Shown: positions 37,417-46,331 of the stretch, piece by piece | Numbering within the stretch: position 1 is the stretch's first letter | How the letters are laid out: every line of letters begins with the position of its first letter | Source of the DNA: an uncultured beta proteobacterium | GTDB lineage: Bacteria > Pseudomonadota > Gammaproteobacteria > Burkholderiales > Burkholderiaceae_C | DNA: 64,000 nucleotides | Direction of reading: 5' to 3' | Assembly: GCA_903906695.1 (NCBI GenBank) | Contig: CAIVLG010000037.1 | Location: forward strand, 1-64,000 | Made by a program: the position numbers and the translations under genes | The notes under the pieces: generated by a model | Seen by the model: the letters and a program-made list of their open reading frames with translations, nothing else | Databases searched by the model: none | What the model was told of the DNA's origin: nothing

Positions 37417-39801
37417 TTGAACGGAAATAACAAGTCGCCCGAAGCCCTACAGCAGCGGCCGGTCGATTTGCGTTCGCATCAGATCGAACTGGAACTGCTG
37501 ACCGAGGAATTGCGCCAGACGCAGTCTGAACTGGCCAGATCGCGGGCGCGCTATTTTGACTTCTACGACATCGCGCCGGTGGGCTATTGCACCGTCAACC
37601 AGTCCGGACTGATCCGGGATGCCAACCTCGCCACGGCCGCCCTGCTGGGTGTGACCCGGGACGCTCTCCCCGGCCAATCGATCAATCGTTTCATCCTGCC
37701 GAACGACCAGCACCTTTTCCACCGGCTGCGCCAGAGAATCACACAGACTCTTGCACCGCAGCATTGCGAGTTGCGGATGGTGCAACCGGACCAGAAGCCG
37801 CTCTGGGTGCAACTGCAGGCCATGCTCGCCAATGACGAGAGCGGCCTGCAGCACTTGCGCATCGTGCTGAGCAACATCAGCGAACGCAAGCAGATAGAGG
37901 CTTCACTGGCAGACAGCGAGCAGCGCTACCGTACCCTGGTGGAGTGGATGCCAGAACCGATCCTGGTTCATCGCGCCGGCACCATTCTCTATGTCAATCC
38001 CGCCACCGTGAAGATGTTTGGCTCAGGATCGGCAAGCGAGTTGGTTGGCCACTTGATGCTGGAACGGGTCCATCCCGCCTTTCGTGAGATCGTCGTGAAA
38101 CGTATGAGAGATTTCGCGGGCTGTGGCCTGGACTCGCCGATGATGGTGCAAAAGTTGCTCAAGATCGATGGCACTGTCATCGACGTTGAAGTCCAGGGAA
38201 CGACAATCTCCTACGACGGTGGGCCAGCCCTTCAGGTGTCAATGCGCGACATCACCCAGCGCACAACCATTGAGGCGGCGCTCAGAGACAGCGAGCAGCG
38301 TTTTCGGACACTGGTCGAATGGAGCCCGGAGGGAATCCTGGTGCATCGCGCCGGCAACATCATCTATGCCAATCCGGCAGCCGTCAGGACTGTTGGTGCA
38401 AGCTCAGCGGCTGAACTCATAGGCAAGCCGGTGATCGACCGCGTTCACCCGGATTCCCGCGATGTGGTGTTGACCCGCTTCAGGAAATTTGCGGAACTCG
38501 GCGCCGCCGCACCCATGATCGAGGAAAAACTGATCCGGCTGGATGGAACCACCCTGATCGCCGAGGTCCAGGGCACGGTGATTGAGTATGACGGCGAACC
38601 CGCATTGCACGCCAGCGTGCGCGACATCAGCGAGCGCAAATCAATCGAAGCTGAACTTGAAGCCGCCCGCTTGAAGGCAGAGCATTCGAACCGTGCCAAG
38701 TCGCGCTTCCTGGCATCCGCCAGCCACGACCTGCGGCAACCGGCGCACGCCCTGGGAATGTTCATTGCCCGCCTGGCCGAGTTACCGAACGACGCGCAAA
38801 CCCGGCATCTGGTAGGTTGCATGGACGCTTCGGTGCGCGCCTTGCAAGACATGCTCGATGGCTTTTTCGACCTGTCACAGCTGGACGCCGAGCAGACGCA
38901 AATCAGCACCGTCGCATTCCCGATCGAGAACCTGCTCGGGCAATTGCGCAACGAATTCAGCGGCAGCGTCAGCGAGAAGGGACTGCGCCTGCGGGTTCTG
39001 CCTTCGAAAGCGTGGGTTCAGAGTGAGCCCAACATGCTGCACCGTATCCTGCTCAATCTGGTCAGCAACGCCATACGCTACACGCCGCAAGGCAGTGTTC
39101 TGGTGGCTTGCCGACTTGCCGGAGAGGGCACCCAACTTCGCGTCGAGGTGCGCGACAGTGGCATCGGGATCCCGGCGCAACACCACCAGGACATCTTTCA
39201 GGAGTTTTTTCAGATTGAAAATCCCCAGCGCGACCGCAACAAAGGACTGGGCGTTGGACTGAGCATTGTGGAGCGGTCCTGTCGCTTGTTGAATCATTCA
39301 CTGGCGCTGCGTTCGTCACCGGGGCGCGGCTCATGCTTCAGCGTGACGCTGCCACTTGCGTCTGCGCACCCGGCCAATGCGCGTGAAAACTCAGGTGAGC
39401 TGTCCGCCAGGGACGGGCTCGATGGTCTGAACGTGCTGCTGATCGAGGACGATGAACTGGGTCGTGTCGGATTGGCGGGCCTGCTGACGTCCTGGGGTTG
39501 CCGCGTGCTGATCGCCGAAGGCACGGCAGCGGCCTGCGAACTGTATCGGCATGAGTCGGCGTGCGACATCATCATCAGCGACTACCGGTTGGGCGGCGGG
39601 ATCAACGGCATCGAAGCAGTGCAGCGTTTGAAGACCGTCACAGGGCGGGCCACTGCGGCCTGCCTGATCAGTGGTGATACGGACGCCAGCTTGCGCCAGC
39701 TGGCGCAAGCCGCGGGGCTGACCCTTTTGCAAAAGCCGGTGCGACCCGCCAAATTGCGCAGTCTGCTGCGGCACCTGGTTCAAGCAAACAGTATCGACTG
39801 A
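37417..39801 (+). CDS. Hybrid sensor histidine kinase with three PAS domains and a C-terminal receiver
   Basis: PAS x3, HisKA (AKSRFLASASHDLRQPAHALGMFIARL), HATPase, REC (NVLLIEDDELGRVGLAGLLTSWG...IIISDYRLGG). TTG start at 37417 after AAGGAAA inferred. Confidence 0.9.
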   Translation: MNGNNKSPEALQQRPVDLRSHQIELELLTEELRQTQSELARSRARYFDFYDIAPVGYCTVNQSGLIRDANLATAALLGVTRDALPGQSINRFILPNDQHLFHRLRQRITQTLAPQHCELRMVQPDQKPLWVQLQAMLANDESGLQHLRIVLSNISERKQIEASLADSEQRYRTLVEWMPEPILVHRAGTILYVNPATVKMFGSGSASELVGHLMLERVHPAFREIVVKRMRDFAGCGLDSPMMVQKLLKIDGTVIDVEVQGTTISYDGGPALQVSMRDITQRTTIEAALRDSEQRFRTLVEWSPEGILVHRAGNIIYANPAAVRTVGASSAAELIGKPVIDRVHPDSRDVVLTRFRKFAELGAAAPMIEEKLIRLDGTTLIAEVQGTVIEYDGEPALHASVRDISERKSIEAELEAARLKAEHSNRAKSRFLASASHDLRQPAHALGMFIARLAELPNDAQTRHLVGCMDASVRALQDMLDGFFDLSQLDAEQTQISTVAFPIENLLGQLRNEFSGSVSEKGLRLRVLPSKAWVQSEPNMLHRILLNLVSNAIRYTPQGSVLVACRLAGEGTQLRVEVRDSGIGIPAQHHQDIFQEFFQIENPQRDRNKGLGVGLSIVERSCRLLNHSLALRSSPGRGSCFSVTLPLASAHPANARENSGELSARDGLDGLNVLLIEDDELGRVGLAGLLTSWGCRVLIAEGTAAACELYRHESACDIIISDYRLGGGINGIEAVQRLKTVTGRATAACLISGDTDASLRQLAQAAGLTLLQKPVRPAKLRSLLRHLVQANSID

Positions 39802-39836
39802 TGTGAGTTCGTCCATGCATGCGAGAATCGCGCCCG

Positions 39837-40298
39837 ATGAACCAGATGAAACGATTCAAGCTCAGGTGGGTGGCCATTCCGGCCATGCTGCTGTTCACGG
39901 TATTTATCTGGAGTACCGACCGGGTCACGCTGCAAGGCGAACGCACGATCTACACCGTCAATTGCCGAGGCGGTAGCTGGCAGGAAAATCGCTGCAGTGG
40001 CGAAATCACAGTCGGACCGCGATTCCGATACCGGGCATTGAAGCTCAGGGGTGAGGTCCTATTCTGGGTGCTGGGCTCACAGGAGGCATCCTCCAAACTC
40101 ACCGGCTGTTTGATTCAGGATGGACGCAACTGGACCTGTCCGGCCAGCGCCGATGCGCCCAAGTCCCTCACTTTGGCCCTGTCGCGCGGCGACCCGGTGC
40201 GCTACCCGGGTTGGCCGACCCGCCCTTTTCATTCGACTTCGAAATTTGGTTGGTGGCTGCTCGATGCCGGAATCAGTTTTGGGCAAGTCATCGAATAG
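39837..40298 (+). CDS. Hypothetical protein, single N-terminal TM
   Basis: MNQMKRFKLRWVAIPAMLLFTVFIWSTDRVTLQGERTIYTVNCRGGSWQENRCSGEITVGPRFRYRALKL. Confidence 0.55.
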   Translation: MNQMKRFKLRWVAIPAMLLFTVFIWSTDRVTLQGERTIYTVNCRGGSWQENRCSGEITVGPRFRYRALKLRGEVLFWVLGSQEASSKLTGCLIQDGRNWTCPASADAPKSLTLALSRGDPVRYPGWPTRPFHSTSKFGWWLLDAGISFGQVIE

Positions 40299-40307
40299 GG
40301 CGAACGC

Positions 40308-41699
40308 TCAGAACTCGGCGTGCAGGCGCACACCCCAGATCGAGACCGGGCCCCGGTCGGCGTTGTAGGCGGGGTTTCGAACGTACTGAAAGTCCCCCGC
40401 CAGGCTCAGCGCCTTGTTCAGATTCACCGCATAGTAGGTCTCGAAAATCTGTTCCCTGGCATAGTGTGGCAATTGCCCGTCGCCGATCAGGATTCCGATG
40501 CCGCCCGCGGAAAAATAGGCTTTCGCGTCTGGCGACAGACCATTGACCGCAAGAGCGGTTCCGAAGGTGTGGGTCGGTTGGTTCCAGTAACTGCCTTTGA
40601 CTGAGAAACCGACAGACAGGGATTGGTTGACGTCGGTGAAATCATAAGCCTCCGTATTGCCGCTGTTGCGGCTGAATCGTGCAAATGCGCCCAGGTCCTT
40701 GGCCAATTCCTGCTCCATGTTGATGGCAAAGCCCGACTTGCTCGCACTCCGACGCACACTGCTCACGTCAGGCGACTGACCACTGGCCCGTGCCAGCGCA
40801 ACCGCATCGCCGTAATAGGCCATGCGTGCCTGATTCACGAACGCCAGCAGTCGGATGGCTCCGCGATGCGCAAGCCATTGATGCCGGTGCTCAAGCTCAA
40901 ACACCCACTCGCGCTGAGCGAAGCTCTGGTCGATGCTCTCCCCATTGGGCTCTGTGGACATGGCAAAAAAGCCTCCTCGGAGCGTCCAGTCGCGCTGCGT
41001 CCATTCGGCCGCCATGCCATAGGTGTAACCCCATGCGTCGGCGGCATAGTCGAAGGCGGCGCTATCGATCACAGACCAGTTCAGAAAGTCGGCACGCGGA
41101 TCGTGGGCGTAGCTGTTGTTGTCGAAAATATCGACGACTGAGAACTTGCCAAGCGTCAGCGTCAGATTGTTGTTAGGCTTCGGGCCAGCCAGTGTGTTGG
41201 GTCCGGACTCGACCTGAGTCATGTCATCGTTGAGCGCAAGAGTTTGCCTCAGGAATGCCCGCTGCAGACGGCCATAGGGCGAGTCGCGTCCCACCTTGTA
41301 GGCAGCACCGCTTGGGAACCCGGCCACTCCGGTCGTTTCGGACAAGCCATAACCCTGGTCAATTTCGGGGTTCAGATAGAGCTCGCCTGAACGCCACAGC
41401 CTCAGACCCAAGAACAGGGTGGCGTCGACTGTCTCTTTGGCGCCTTCTTCGCTGTGCAAGCTATTGGGTCCGACATAGGGCGAGATGAAGCTGGCGTGTT
41501 TTTGCGTCACCAAGGAGAACTGTCCGTGCGCATTCCAAAGTTCAATTTCAGGGACATCAGAAGCGCTCAACGAGGCGGCTGCGGTTTGAGCATTGCTCAT
41601 GTGTGGCGTACCGGCGAATGCCAGAAGCAGCAGCCAGCGTGACCACGTGGAATGTCGTTTTCGGACCCGCAAGCGGAACAAAGCAGTGAACGCGAACAT
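40308..41699 (-). CDS. Carbohydrate porin, OprB-like
   Basis: Signal peptide to NAQTA; LYLNPEIDQGYGLSETTGVAGFPSGAAYKVG; FSVVDIFDNNSYAHDPRADFLNWSVIDSAAFDYAADAWGYTYG; terminal aromatic HAEF. Confidence 0.8.
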   Translation of the reverse strand: MFAFTALFRLRVRKRHSTWSRWLLLLAFAGTPHMSNAQTAAASLSASDVPEIELWNAHGQFSLVTQKHASFISPYVGPNSLHSEEGAKETVDATLFLGLRLWRSGELYLNPEIDQGYGLSETTGVAGFPSGAAYKVGRDSPYGRLQRAFLRQTLALNDDMTQVESGPNTLAGPKPNNNLTLTLGKFSVVDIFDNNSYAHDPRADFLNWSVIDSAAFDYAADAWGYTYGMAAEWTQRDWTLRGGFFAMSTEPNGESIDQSFAQREWVFELEHRHQWLAHRGAIRLLAFVNQARMAYYGDAVALARASGQSPDVSSVRRSASKSGFAINMEQELAKDLGAFARFSRNSGNTEAYDFTDVNQSLSVGFSVKGSYWNQPTHTFGTALAVNGLSPDAKAYFSAGGIGILIGDGQLPHYAREQIFETYYAVNLNKALSLAGDFQYVRNPAYNADRGPVSIWGVRLHAEF

Positions 41700-42051
41700 G
41701 GCAGTGGGTGGAAAAAATCTTTGTTTTGATGACACGGCGCATGCGCCATGCCTGACCAACGGTCGGCGGCGCAGGGCTGCTTTCTGCAGTCGCGCGTTTG
41801 AGCACTCGATCACGCGCCACGGGCTGCCCGATTCTAGCGAACCCTATGTGTCAATTTGAAGACCAAGGACGCTCTCGCTCTTCTTGTGTACCAGATTGCC
41901 TGATAGCTATCTACTAGCCGGCTTTAAATAAATCCCGGTGCAGAGCTACTGGCAAAAGGGTAGCGCAGCGTCATTCACACGCGAGCTGATCAATCGCAGA
42001 ATTCTTTCATCGCTGGAAACCTTTCAGTGAACGAAAATTTTGGAGAATCCG

Positions 42052-42723
42052 ATGAAGACCAGTCTGAAAAGCATAGTTGCCCTGATCGCCTTGTCCTCAC
42101 TGACTCTGGCAAGCACCCATTCATTGGCAGGTACCGCATCGGTGGCGGAAATTGGCCTGGACAAGGGCCAGACGCTCAATCTCGTACTCCCCGTCCAGAG
42201 TGGTCCCCAAAACTATTCAGCCGGATCGCTCGACATCACCGTCAACGGCACGTCGTTTCTGGCCTTTTGCATCGACCCATTCCAGTATTCTTCACATACG
42301 GCAACGACGTACAACTCTTATTCAGACTTGAGCACCTTGGGCAGCAGCGTAGCGGGAGTAGTATCGAACCTGTACTCCGAGTCCTATGCCAGCACTATCG
42401 GCAACGCCACCAACAGTGCGGCTTTCCAACTCGCATTGTGGGATCTGGCGAAAGATGATGGTGTCCTCACGACGGGTGCTGTACACACAACAAGCTCGAC
42501 GAACTCCAGCGTGGTCGCTGCTGCCAACACCATGATCTACAACGCGCAACACTCTACCGGTTCGACGCAATACAGTTTCAACCTGTACACCAACGGCACC
42601 AAACAGGACTATCTGGTTGCCTCAGTGACCGCCGTGCCGGAACCCGAAACCTACGCCATGCTGCTGGCCGGTTTGGGTCTGATGGGTTTCACCGTGCGTC
42701 GCCGCACCTACAAACAAGCTTGA
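42052..42723 (+). CDS. PEP-CTERM sorting-signal exoprotein
   Basis: Signal peptide MKTSLKSIVALIALSSLTLASTHSLAG; C-terminal VPEPETYAMLLAGLGLMGFTVRRRTYKQA. Confidence 0.92.
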   Translation: MKTSLKSIVALIALSSLTLASTHSLAGTASVAEIGLDKGQTLNLVLPVQSGPQNYSAGSLDITVNGTSFLAFCIDPFQYSSHTATTYNSYSDLSTLGSSVAGVVSNLYSESYASTIGNATNSAAFQLALWDLAKDDGVLTTGAVHTTSSTNSSVVAAANTMIYNAQHSTGSTQYSFNLYTNGTKQDYLVASVTAVPEPETYAMLLAGLGLMGFTVRRRTYKQA

Positions 42724-42752
42724 TCGAATCCTTGTTGCGCTGTCACACGAGA

Positions 42753-42806
42753 CCCGGAACCCGAGACCTGCGCCAGATGCTGGCCGGCCTCGGGCTGATG
42801 GGGTAA
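42753..42806 (+). pseudogene. Decayed second copy of the PEP-CTERM sorting signal
   Basis: CCGGAACCCGAGACCTGCGCCAGATGCTGGCCGGCCTCGGGCTGATGGGG aligns with CCGGAACCCGAAACCTACGCCATGCTGCTGGCCGGTTTGGGTCTGATGGGT in the intact gene, with a 1-nt net deletion and a stop. Confidence 0.7.
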
Positions 42807-42849
42807 ACAGCCAGGTCATGCTGAACATCGGCTGTCAGCGTTTGATTGA

Positions 42850-43059
42850 TCAGGTAAAGAGCGCACCCTCTTCTTTGAGCAGTTGCCGCAGGATCGAGCG
42901 GTGGCAGTGCGACTCGTCCTGGCAGTAGCAACCGATCGAAAAATTAACGCTGTGTGACAGCTTGGCCAGTATCGCAATTGACCGGGCGGCATCAGCCTGG
43001 TTCATCTCGGCGCGATAGCGCTTGGCGAAAGCGCTCCACTCCTGTCCTAGCGCGACCGG
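42850..43059 (-). pseudogene. DUF488-family C-terminal remnant
   Basis: Minus-strand reading LGQEWSAFAKRYRAEMNQADAARSIAILAKLSHSVNFSIGCYCQDESHCHRSILRQLLKEEGALFT*; no N-terminal half upstream, where nixA/hoxN begins. Confidence 0.65.
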
Positions 43060-43868
43060 ATCGGCGCCGCCCCGTTCGGTCGCGACAAACCCTGCGCGCC
43101 GACAAAACTCAGTGCCAGCAGCGCGATGACGGCGAAGCCGAGACCTATTTCCTTGCCTTCATACCAGGCCGCAATATCGGTGTGCAGCCAGCGCAGCAGG
43201 CCCAGCGCCGCGACACCCAGGCTGATCATGGCAACGACAAGGCCCATCACCCTGGACGCCATCCGCGCGCGCTGGTCGGCGCGTCGCAGCAGACGCGCGA
43301 TCCACAGACCATTGATGCCATCCATCACCAGCATGCCAGCGGTGAAAGCCAGGCCAAGCGCCAGCGCGTGCAGCACGCCGCCGTGCTGGGAGGCAGTCAT
43401 CGCAAACAAGGCCGCCTGGCTCATGGTGTCGAACGACAGAGCAAACAAGGCTCCGACCGCCGCGATCGCCAGCGGATGCGAGGCCGACTGCAGATGGGTG
43501 AGCAAACCGGCCTTGACACCGACCGGCGCCACTACGGCGTCCGGTGCGGCACCGAAGACGGCGCGCAGATTGAGAAAGCCGAGCAGCGTCAGAAAACTGA
43601 TCGAGATCCAGGTGCCGACATCGTCCATCCAGTGCGGCACCTGCCAGCGGCTTGAAGCCAGACCAACACCCAGCGCAATCAACATCACAATGCTGCCATG
43701 ACCGAGCGAGAACAGCGAGCCGCACCAGCGCGCCCGCGCCGGCGCTTGCCGCAGGTTGTAGCGCGTCAGGCCATCGATGGTCGCCAGATGGTCCGGATCA
43801 AGGCCGTGTCGGGCGCCAAAGACAAACACCAAAGTCAGCAATGCAGTCCAGTCGTTGGGAAATTCCAT
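43047..43868 (-). CDS. HoxN/HupN/NixA-family nickel/cobalt permease
   Basis: FGARHGLDPDHLATIDGLTRYNL signature; LFSLGHGSIVMLIA; LGLAFTAGMLVMDGINGLWI. Divergent from the hydrogenase operon. Confidence 0.9.
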   Translation of the reverse strand: MEFPNDWTALLTLVFVFGARHGLDPDHLATIDGLTRYNLRQAPARARWCGSLFSLGHGSIVMLIALGVGLASSRWQVPHWMDDVGTWISISFLTLLGFLNLRAVFGAAPDAVVAPVGVKAGLLTHLQSASHPLAIAAVGALFALSFDTMSQAALFAMTASQHGGVLHALALGLAFTAGMLVMDGINGLWIARLLRRADQRARMASRVMGLVVAMISLGVAALGLLRWLHTDIAAWYEGKEIGLGFAVIALLALSFVGAQGLSRPNGAAPIRSR

Positions 43869-43972
43869 GAGGCAGTTCCATACAAGAAGCGTGCCCACGT
43901 CGGGCCACACTTGAACGCCAGTCAATCAGGCTTTCTTGACAGCCCGCTGACACTCACAGACCCGTTCAAACT

Positions 43973-43999
43973 GATTAGTGGACTGCTTATTTACTAATC
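43973..43999. promoter_or_regulatory. Candidate activator binding site (inverted repeat)
   Basis: GATTAGT-N13-ACTAATC, 20 bp centre to centre, about 127 bp upstream of the predicted sigma-54 start. Confidence 0.4.
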
Positions 44000-44086
44000 G
44001 TTTCTGGTGGCTAGATTTCGATTGCACGCTCGCATGACCATTGTCAACACATTGATTTGAGAACGCATCGACAGTTCACAAAGTGG

Positions 44087-44102
44087 TGGCGCGGTATTTG
44101 CT
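44087..44102 (+). promoter_or_regulatory. Sigma-54 (RpoN) -24/-12 promoter of the hydrogenase operon
   Basis: TGGCGCG-GTAT-TTGCT matches TGGCACG-N4-TTGCW with correct GG/GC spacing, 50 bp upstream of the small-subunit start. A sigma-54 activator (HoxA-like) is encoded at the operon end. Confidence 0.8.
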
Positions 44103-44151
44103 TTTGATGCCTCTATCAGACCCAGAACGAGGTCTGGCTCTAGGAGATGAC

Positions 44152-45333
44152 ATGGGCGACATGAACGACATATTCAGCCTCGGTCGCGAGGCCTTGCACG
44201 GCATTGAACAGCGTCTTGGCATGTCCCGACGCGACTATCTGCAGTTTTGCGCCACGCTGGCGGTCACCATGGGACTACCCAAAGGGGCCGATGCCGCGGT
44301 TGCCAAGGCAATCGAATCGGCCAAACGCCCTTCGGTCATCTGGCTGCATTTTCAGGAATGCACTGGCTGCACCGAGTCATTGTTGCGGGCTGAGCATCCG
44401 ACACTCGAAAAACTGATTCTCGACGTCATTTCGCTGGACTACCATGAGACCCTGATGGCCGCCGCCGGGCATCAGGCCGAAGCGGCGCGCAAGGACGCAA
44501 TGAAGGCCAACAAGGGCAAGTATGTGCTGGTCGTCGAGGGCGCGATTCCAGTCAAGGAAAACGGCATCTACTGCAAGATCGGCGGCCATACTGCGATTGA
44601 CTTGCTCAAGGAGTGCGCCGCCGACGCAGCCGCCGTGATCGCCATCGGCTCCTGCGCTTCCTGGGGCGGCATGCCCTCCACCGGTCCCAACCCGTCGGGC
44701 GCCTCCAGCGTGGCCGAAGTCCTCGGCAAAGGAGTGGTTACTATACCGGGCTGCCCGCCCAACCCCTACAACTTTCTGGCCACCGTCGTTCACTTCCTGA
44801 CCTTCGGCAAGCTGCCCGATGTCGACAAACTAGGACGTCCCAAGTTTGCCTACTCCAGGCTAGTTCACGAAAACTGCGAGCGCCGCGCCCACTTTGACGC
44901 CGGCCGTTTTGCGATGGAGTTTGGCGACGCTGGACATCGCCAGGGCCATTGCCTCTACAAGCTCGGCTGCAAGGGACCTGAGACCTACGCCAACTGCCCG
45001 ACGCTGGGCTTCGGCGACGCCGGCGAAAATAACTGGCCGGTCGGTTGCGGTCACCCCTGTATCGGCTGCACTGAGAAAGGTGTTGGCTTCACCAAACCAA
45101 TTCATCAGGTCGCGACCATGAAGAATGTAGCGCCGCCATTGCAATATGCGCGGATCGTCGAGGAGCAGGGCAAGGGCGCTTCGTTTGCGTCGGCCGCAGC
45201 ACTCGCCGCTCTCGCCGGTGCCGCCGCTGGCGCCGCAGTGATGCTGACGCGCAACCTCGGTTTGTCGCACGCGGCAGAAGAAGCCGAGCGCGCCAAGGGC
45301 GCAGGCAAATCGCAAGACAAGGCACGGGTGTGA
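44152..45333 (+). CDS. hybO: [NiFe]-hydrogenase small subunit, HybO-like
   Basis: Tat motif SRRDYLQF; FQECTGCTESLLRAEHPT; GSCASWGGMPSTGPNPSGA; WPVGCGHPCIGCTEKGVGF; C-terminal hydrophobic anchor. Confidence 0.93.
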   Translation: MGDMNDIFSLGREALHGIEQRLGMSRRDYLQFCATLAVTMGLPKGADAAVAKAIESAKRPSVIWLHFQECTGCTESLLRAEHPTLEKLILDVISLDYHETLMAAAGHQAEAARKDAMKANKGKYVLVVEGAIPVKENGIYCKIGGHTAIDLLKECAADAAAVIAIGSCASWGGMPSTGPNPSGASSVAEVLGKGVVTIPGCPPNPYNFLATVVHFLTFGKLPDVDKLGRPKFAYSRLVHENCERRAHFDAGRFAMEFGDAGHRQGHCLYKLGCKGPETYANCPTLGFGDAGENNWPVGCGHPCIGCTEKGVGFTKPIHQVATMKNVAPPLQYARIVEEQGKGASFASAAALAALAGAAAGAAVMLTRNLGLSHAAEEAERAKGAGKSQDKARV

Positions 45334-45335
45334 TC

Positions 45336-46331
45336 ATGGACTCCAGACGCGATTTCCTCAAAGGGGTTCTCGCAAGCAGTGCCGCCCTTACGGCGGCCGC
45401 TGTTGCGCCACCCGCCTGCGCCCGGGAGACCCTGAGTCGACCGACCGAGGGCCTGGGCCTGCTTTACGACGCCACGCTGTGCGTGGGTTGCAAGGCCTGC
45501 GTTGCCGCCTGCAAGGAGGCGAATGAAAATCCTCCCGAATTTTCCACAGCAGACCATCTCTGGGATACGCCCCTGGACACCTCGGGTTACACATTCAACC
45601 TGATCAAGATGTATCGCAACGGCACCATGGAGACGAAAGACGCCGAGGTCAACGGTTACGCTTTCATGAAGACCTCCTGTATGCACTGCGCCGATCCATC
45701 CTGCGTCTCGGCCTGTCCGGTGTCAGCGATGACCAAGGACCCTGTCACCGGCATTGTGGCCTATGAACCCAGCGCCTGCGTCGGCTGCCGCTACTGCGTT
45801 GTGGCCTGCCCGTTCGGCATACCCAAATACCAGTACGACTCGCCGACCGGCAAGATCGGCAAATGCGAGTTGTGTCGGCATCGCTACAAGGACGGTCACT
45901 ACTCAGCCTGCGCTGAAGTCTGCCCGACCGGCGCCACGCTCTATGGCAAGACGTCGGACTTGCTGCTCGAAGCGAAACGCCGCATCGCCCTCAAGCCCGG
46001 CAGTGTGACGCGCTACCCACGCGGCAAAGTGGGCGGCCCGGATCAGAGCTACGAAGGAACGGTCGCCAAGTACCTGCCCCACGTTTACGGCGAAAAGGAA
46101 TACGGCGGCACCCAGGTGCTCAAACTCTCGGCCGTCACGTTCGAGAAGGTCGGCCAGCCCGATTTGCCACCCAAATCGTCGGCCGCCACGTCCGAGACGA
46201 TACAGCACTCGCTTTATGGCGGGCTGATCATGCCGATCGCGGTGCTCGGAGTCTTGAGTTTCATCGCCAAGAAGAACGTTCATGACGAGGATGATTCTGG
46301 CGGCAACGCCACTGGGGAGAAACAGCCATGA
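45336..46331 (+). CDS. hybA: Hydrogenase 4Fe-4S ferredoxin subunit, HybA-like
   Basis: Tat motif SRRDFLKG; CVGCKACVAACKEAN, CMHCADPSCVSACPVSAM, CVGCRYCVVACPFGIP, CELCRHR; C-terminal TM. Confidence 0.93.
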   Translation: MDSRRDFLKGVLASSAALTAAAVAPPACARETLSRPTEGLGLLYDATLCVGCKACVAACKEANENPPEFSTADHLWDTPLDTSGYTFNLIKMYRNGTMETKDAEVNGYAFMKTSCMHCADPSCVSACPVSAMTKDPVTGIVAYEPSACVGCRYCVVACPFGIPKYQYDSPTGKIGKCELCRHRYKDGHYSACAEVCPTGATLYGKTSDLLLEAKRRIALKPGSVTRYPRGKVGGPDQSYEGTVAKYLPHVYGEKEYGGTQVLKLSAVTFEKVGQPDLPPKSSAATSETIQHSLYGGLIMPIAVLGVLSFIAKKNVHDEDDSGGNATGEKQP

